From assembly GCA_021464245.1 (NCBI GenBank), contig JADCRB010000040.1, forward strand, positions 8,032,575 to 8,096,574: a DNA stretch of 64,000 nucleotides, written 5' to 3'. Shown in pieces: positions 58,050-64,000 of this stretch. Under the pieces are notes generated by a model that saw only the letters and a program-made list of their open reading frames with translations, was not told where the DNA came from and searched no databases. The DNA is from Carallia brachiata (Eukaryota; Streptophyta; Magnoliopsida; Malpighiales; Rhizophoraceae). The translations under genes were made by a program, and so were the position numbers. Each line of letters opens with the position of its first letter. Within the stretch, counting starts at the first letter, position 1.

Positions 58050-60650
58050 AATGTAAAAAGAAGTAATTGGGCCCTAGTTTGATCTTATTCGGATAGATTT
58101 TTCAAATTTACACACTATTCGATTTTTCGGTCATAACTTCCACTAAACTGAACTAAATGCAAGACATGCATGCTAACAAAAATAACTAGAAATTCATTTC
58201 CTACTGTTAATGGATCTTCAAATATTAGAATTGATACATAGTGATGTGCGTAACTTGTATAGTACATCAACACTAGGAAGAAAGAAATAGTTTGCGACAT
58301 TCATTACTAATTACTTTATATTTTGTCATGCTTATTTGTTGTATCTTACTTGAAAGATTCAAAGTCTAGACTGAAGTTGAACTTAAATGTAATGTTATTA
58401 TTAAATGCTTACGATCAGATAGGATAAGAGAGTACTACGATGCTACATTTTTTAAGTCTACATGAATTATTCATGAAATCACTGCTCCTTACACACCACA
58501 ACAGAATGGTGTTGCAAAACATAAAAATTAGGTTCCCACAGAAATGGTGAATGCCAGGCTATCTAATTTTGGCTTTAGCCAAGGTTTTTGGGATGAGGCA
58601 TTGATTACTGCATGTCACATATTAAATAGAGTTTCAACCAAAAGGAACAAGATAATCTCATATGAGTTTTGGAATAAAAGGAAGCCTAACCTCAATTACC
58701 TAAGGTTTTGGGACTATAGAGAAATTGATAAAGTTTCTAAACCCAAATGAAAAAAGTTAGGGGAAAGAGGAATTGAGTGCATCTTTTTGGGTTATACTCA
58801 TCACAGCAAAGCATATCGATTCATGGTCATAGAGCTTAATGACTCTATATCAACAAATACAATAATTGAATCAAAGATGCTATCTTTGATGAAAATAGAT
58901 TTGGCTCAAATTCTACAATTCTAAAACAAATACAAGTTCCTGAAAAGGAAAATCATAATATGATAAATAAAAAAGAAAATGATGAAGTCATTGAACTTTG
59001 AAGGAGTAAGAGGATAAGGAAAGTAAAAACTTTCAGTTATGATTTCTTTATGATTTTAGTTGAAGGAACACGAGAATCAGTAAATAATAAAATTCTATAT
59101 TTATTCAACACTGAAGATAACACTAAAACATATGGAGAAGTAATGAAATCGCAAGATGCCATGATTTGGAAGGAAGAAATAAACAATGAAATAAATTCAA
59201 TTATGGGTAAGAAGACTAAAAATTGGTTTACCTCTCACTAGGCTCAAAGCGAATTGGTTGTAAATGGATTTTTGAAAAGAAAAAAGAAAGTTGAAGGAAC
59301 AATTGACAAGTTCAAAGTCGGGTCGGTTGCAAAAAGGTTTACACAAAAACATGGTGTTGATTATTTTGATGTATATGCACTAGTGGCTAGAACTGTTACA
59401 ACTAGGTATTTATTGAACTAGTTTTTATCCATAATTCATCAGATGGACATTAAAACAACATTCTTGAATGGTGAACTAGAAAAAGAGGTGTATATGGAAC
59501 AACCTGAAGGGTTTGTTCTACCTGGTCAAAAGAAAAATGTGTGCAAACTTGTTAAATCTTTGTATGGATTAAACAAGCACCTAAGCAATGGACCAAAAGT
59601 TTGATCAGGTGGTACTTGCTAATGGATTTGAGATTAACGAATCTGACAAGTGTGCATATAGCAAGTTCAATAAAGGAAATGCTATCATTATCTGTTTCTA
59701 TGTGGATGACATGTTGATCTTTGGAATTGACTTAGAACAAGTCAATGTTACCAAAGAGTTTATGTCTAAGAAGTTTGACATGAAAGATATGGGTGAGATG
59801 GTGTCATCTTAGGAATTAAAATCCTACGAGATCAGAAGTTTATAATGCTCATTCAGTTACATTATATTGAGAAAGTTCTCAATAAGTTCAATCATGCTAA
59901 CTACATTCTAATCTCTATCCCATATGATAACAACATTCAGTTTACAAAGAATGTGAGGAATCCAGTATCACAGTTAGAGTATGCCAAAGTAATGGGATGT
60001 TGATGTATACAATGACATGTACAAGGCTAGACATATCCTATGTAGTTAACAAAATGAGTAGATACACAAGTAATTCAAGTAACTTGCATTAGCATAGAGT
60101 AAACAGAATTTTGAAGTACCTAAAGAAAACCAAAGATTTTGGTACTAACTATTCAGGTTACCCTTCAGTTTTAGAAGGATATTTAGACACCAGTTGGATT
60201 GTTGATAAAGATGATCATGCTTCAACTAGTGGTTGGATTTTATGTTTAGCGAGAGTGCAATTTCTTGGGGTTCCAAAAAACAGACTTACATAGTAGATTC
60301 AACCATGGCTGCAAAATTTGTGGCATTAATATCTGTTAGTAAAGAAGTAAAATGGTTGAGGAACCTACTCTATGAGATTCCTTTGTGATCAAAACCATTA
60401 GCACCCATTTTTAGATATTGTGACAATTCTGCTACTCTAATAAGGGCATACAGTTAAGTGTATGATAGTAAGTCTATACATATAGAACTAAGACACAGTT
60501 ATGTTTGAGACTTTGTCACAAATAGAGCAATTACTGTTAATTTTGTGAGGTCGAGTCAAAATTTGATTGATTCTTTAATGAAAGAATTGATAAGAGATTT
60601 GGTGATTAAGACATCAGATATGATAGGTCTTATGCCCATATAGTTTTATC
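58050..60650 (+). pseudogene. Ty1/copia pol, 5'-truncated and degraded
   Basis: In order on the plus strand: integrase pieces (LIHSDVRNLYSTSTLGRKK near 58220 and TAPYTPQQNGVAKHKN near 58490, usually PQQNGVAERKN), then RLSNFGFSQGFWDEALITAC. RT follows with [41 protein letters not shown] and the catalytic FYVDDMLIF near 59700. RNase H gives YLDTSWIVDKDDHASTSGWI, and the pol ends RDLVIKTSDMIGLMPI near 60640. Numerous stops and frameshifts make it dead. Gag, the 5' LTR and a clear 3' LTR are missing. Its orientation is opposite to the other two copia fragments, and the RT motif is well preserved. Confidence 0.88.
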
Positions 60651-62217
60651 ATCATCGATGGAAATTCAACTCAATGCTTAATACAACGTTAAATTTTGAG
60701 TTCAATGAGTCAAAGTATATCAAAAGTCTACATATAAAAGTTTCAAAGGATTAAATATAATGGTAATTAAGTAAAAATAAGCTAATACTCAAAAATGATA
60801 AATTTTCAGTTGAAAAACTTGACTCGTTAATCTAAATTAAAAAAAAAAATTGTGCATTGTGCTAGCTAACTTACTAGTGTGTGTGTGTTCGTATAAGCAC
60901 GATCGCCATATAATAATAATAATACTAATATGATTATTATGATGATTATTATTATTCTCAGGATTCCTATTTTTGTCACGGTAAAACAAACCGTGATCCA
61001 ATCCAGGACCCAAAGGATGGAACTCCATTCCTCATGAGAAAATTGGGCTTGGTGGGGGACCATGCCTGTCTTTTCGCCAGCATTCGCATTGATGTACTAG
61101 TGATATGAAAAATAGACAGAGATTAGCTGTGCAAGAATGCAAGAGGGGAAAGGGGCCTTCGCCCAACATCAAAACATGTTTGAGGCATGTCCGCAATGAA
61201 CTGCTATGCCATTTGCCTACGAAACAATAAGATGGGAACTTCTCCACTGCATCTTTTATTGGGTCCTCCCTCTTGTCTTCTCCAATATATCATGTCTGAT
61301 GTCACTTGTGCCCTTTTGACTTTACTGAGGTTGAGAGGCTTTCATTATGTTCCATCTATACCACATGCATCACATCATAGTTGTTGGATTGCCAAAATTG
61401 CTTTTCCAAAGCAATAAAGTGACAGCATATTCTATTTGAGCACCGTTACGTAATAACACTTATTAAAACACATAATATGCGAAAGTCACACAGGAAGAAT
61501 AGCAAAACAATTTTTTTATTTTTAGTTTTATTTTTTTTCTGGATGCAAATGAGATGTGATTGGACTCCACGTTATTAGGTGAGCTTTGGCAACTAATATT
61601 TTTTCATGTTTTTTCGTCATTGAAAAAGAAAAAGGGATGAGGTCCCCATTTGGTCGAAGGACAGCCATTTTGTATTATTGGAGAAACGTAACGAGGAGAA
61701 TGCAATGAAGGTTATCAAATGGGTATCAAATTCTTAAAGGATATCCTGTGGACGAAGGGATCTTTGAAAAGTGCATCTTTCTTCTCCCAAATTTTGATTT
61801 TTTTTTTTTTTTTTTGGGAGCAATCCCAAAATTTGAACGTTGAACGTGCATAGATGCTTTTTAATTGAAGTCATTTTGGCTTTTACATGCACTTAATTAG
61901 ACCATCAGATTTAACAGTTTGTACTACTGGGGAGCTTTTACCTTTCAATAACAAAAGCCAAAGGCCTGAATTTTCCAATCTAGTAGGTGCCCTTCTACAT
62001 GTATACATATATGTTGCATTCTCATAATGGATTTTTACAGAAAATAGTAGCTTAAAAGGATCTTTCCAGCTTGGCCAAAAAGCAAACAAAAAAAAAAAAG
62101 TCCATTTCTTTCTTTAAATTTAGCTTTTTGCTTCCCTTTCATAGAAGACTAGTATACAAGCCTGTTGCTATAATACTACCGAACCTTATTCATCTCAAAT
62201 TGACTTGAACAGATAAC
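60651..62217. other. Intergenic DNA downstream of the NPF gene
   Basis: No gene, RNA gene or terminal repeat was identified. It holds short AAT/ATT triplet runs near 60910-60960 and poly(T)/(A) runs. The right-hand few hundred bases are the likely 3' untranslated region of the NPF gene. Confidence 0.45.
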
Positions 62218-63801
62218 TTAAGGTATGCCTTCGTTTCCAATGAATTTTGAAGAACTGAAGCTGCAGTGATTGACATCCTCCCCATGTGCCTCATGCTGTA
62301 CCGTGCTTGATAGAGATGGATTGTAAGAATACCATTTGGCCCAAAACAGATAGTTTAGGAAATTGAGGAAGCCAAGAACTGCTAGCAACCAATAGAAAAG
62401 ATCAAGCCTGTCCTTGTTGAGATCATTGTCACTGAGCCAACCTTTACTTGAAGAGCTTGTGGTGATCTTGTTTATCAGAGAAACCAATAAGGAGCTCAAG
62501 TAAAACCCAAACGAATATGAGCAATAGGTCATGGCCGTCAAGAACGCTTGCATGCCTTTCAAAGATTGTTTGTAAAAGAACTCAATGAGACCAACAGCTG
62601 TGAGCATTTCTGACAATCCAAATATTAAAAACTGTGGGGTGATCCAAAATATGGACAGTATTCTGTTTGAATCCACTGCTGCATCCCTTCTCTTCTTCTC
62701 CATTATGGCAGCAGAAACCATGGAAAAGGTTGCTAAAAATAGGCCACTGCCAATCCGCTGCAGAGGGGTTATTCCTGATTCATGGCCAGTGATCTTTCTT
62801 GCAAAAGGGACAAAGAAAGTGTCATACAAGGGGACTACAAAGATGAGGACTATATATGGGATGGACTGAAGTGAAGCAGGAGGGATATGGAAGGAATTGG
62901 TGAGTTGGGTGTTCATGGCACTGCCTTGCTGGACTGAAAATGTTTGGAGTTGAGCTAAAATTGTGTTGAAGACAATGGTACAAGCAAAGATGGGAATAAC
63001 TGATATCAGTATCTTCACTTGCTCCACCTGAGTTACAGTGCACAGTCTCCATGGACCCTCTTTTGAATTGGTCCCATCTTGAATCTTAGTGCAGGCCTTG
63101 TCCAGGAACCTGAAATTTGTTGTTGATGTAGTCCGTTACTTCCTGGCTTATTTAATTTGGAAATCTTATGGCCATACATGGTTTGGAAAATTAAATGCCT
63201 TAGCTATGGGTTATTTCTTTCTTTTTTTTTTTTTTAATTCTTTTGATGATCATAATTCTAAAACAATGTGTACATTTGATACAATAACACCCCAGAGTGC
63301 AAAGCATACCATTTAATGTAAAGGCGCTCTGTTCTTTTTACTTTTCTATTTATAATTAGCAAAAAAGTAAGCATACGATGAATTTTACCCGAATTTTTGT
63401 ATGACTGTAAAGTTGAAGTGCAACAAATTTTTACTTTTTCTAGCCACATTAATATTTTGTATAATAATAAAATGAATAGATGTAATATTTTTTTTTATTT
63501 ATTTCATATTTTATCATTATTATTGCAAAAAATTAAAAGTTTGCTATACTTTGATGCGTTATTTGAACAAAAAATCAAACAAAAATTTCTGAATATATAC
63601 TCCCGCGTTTTTATAATTAGATCGGAACCGGATGATGTGGAACATGATCTTACCTGAATCTTTGGGTGTGAATTAGAGTGCCAGACTCAGTGGCCGTGGC
63701 AATTAAAATACCACTGTGGAGCACATGGTTTTGGCTTCCGTGAAGCATCTTGGGTTAGATGGACAAATCTGTTTTCTCTTCACTATGGCTGCCACAAAAA
63801 C
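62218..63801 (-). CDS. NRT1/PTR family (NPF) transporter, last two exons, frameshifted
   Basis: Membrane transporter of the proton-coupled NPF (POT) family, which carries nitrate, peptides or hormones; which substrate applies here cannot be told. Exons on the minus strand: 63801-63654 and 63109-62218, joined by a GT-AG intron; earlier exons lie beyond the window. The last exon holds FLDKACTKIQDG, EQVKILISVIPIFACTIVFN, PLYDTFFVPFARKITGHESG, TPLQRIGSGLF, FGLSEMLTAVGLIEFFYKQ and several hydrophobic transmembrane segments, ending FIGNEGIP. These are the conserved C-terminal half of an NPF protein. The penultimate exon reads VFVAAIVKRKQICPSNP and then, one base out of frame, MLHGSQNHVLHSGILIATAT. 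Its length is 148 bases where 149 is needed, so one base is missing after the CCA codon. It is either a real disabling deletion or a sequence error. The resemblance is closest to NPF4-type members by memory only. Confidence 0.9.
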
Positions 63802-63841
63802 CTGATAAGGATTAAGATAAGCTGGTTAGAATAATTATTTG

Positions 63842-63848
<7 letters not shown>

Positions 63849-63878
<30 letters not shown>
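63849..63878. repeat. (AT)n microsatellite in the NPF intron
   Basis: About 15 consecutive AT units upstream of the penultimate NPF exon (minus strand), inside an intron that continues beyond the window. Confidence 0.9.
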
Positions 63879-63881
<3 letters not shown>

Positions 63882-64000
63882 ATGAAAATTAAATGCAAAA
63901 TTACATAGAATTACGTTTCTATGAGCTCAAGTCAAATGACGTGTATTTTAAAGCCATATCACCCCTACAACTCTATTAGCAGTATCAAACAGTAAACGGC

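Noticed and set aside
62585..62869. Plus-strand frame inside the NPF last exon
   Set aside because: Shadow of the minus-strand NPF coding sequence.
1..64000. tRNA, rRNA or other structured RNA genes
   Set aside because: I looked for conserved tRNA arms and rRNA segments on both strands by eye and saw none; a tRNAscan or Rfam search could still reveal something missed.

Overview
This 64 kb window is nuclear DNA from a flowering plant, most likely a woody eudicot. The reasons are AT-rich intergenic sequence, split genes with GT-AG introns, plant-specific gene families (zinc-finger homeodomain, NPF transporter) and many plant transposon families. I do not name a species.

Host genes. (1) An intronless zinc-finger homeodomain (ZF-HD) transcription factor gene, 2248-3168 (+). 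(2) A complete CAND1 gene, 19672-30929 (+), with 28 coding exons adding up to 1218 residues, the regulator that exchanges substrate receptors on cullin-RING ubiquitin ligases. (3) A complete SPF30/SMNDC1-type Tudor splicing factor gene, 41714-46640 (+), with 8 coding exons and 297 residues. (4) The 3' part of an NRT1/PTR-family (NPF) transporter gene, 62218-63801 (-), which runs off the right edge and has a one-base frameshift in its penultimate exon. These genes have unrelated jobs and are separated by mobile DNA.

Mobile DNA. From 6.1 to 6.7 kb lies the RNase H tail of a Ty1/copia element. From 7.8 to 15.5 kb lies a decayed PIF/Harbinger element: a Myb/SANT-like ORF1, a broken DDE transposase, and between them five tandem copies of a ~958 bp segment that starts inside ORF1. 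From 31.6 to 36.6 kb is a copia element with one LTR, a primer-binding site and a truncated pol. A 1678 bp solo LTR (37102-38779) has a perfect 5 bp target duplication. A 935 bp Harbinger-type MITE (39245-40179) and a 481 bp MITE (47742-48222) each have 3 bp TWA duplications. A foldback element with ~330 bp terminal inverted repeats lies at about 50.17-51.41 kb. A 2866 bp non-autonomous CACTA element (52061-54926) carries a captured exon of ribosomal protein eS27. A second, 5'-truncated copia pol is at 58.05-60.65 kb, next to a pair of degenerate ~570 bp direct repeats of unknown identity.

The most unusual structures are the 5-copy tandem amplification inside the Harbinger element, the Pack-CACTA element with the eS27 exon, the GC-AG intron in CAND1, the frameshift in the NPF gene, and a GC-richer island at 46.9-47.45 kb that may be organelle-derived. 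No novel multi-gene system was found. Exon boundaries were assigned by eye from reading frame, splice signals and remembered family conservation; no alignment was run.
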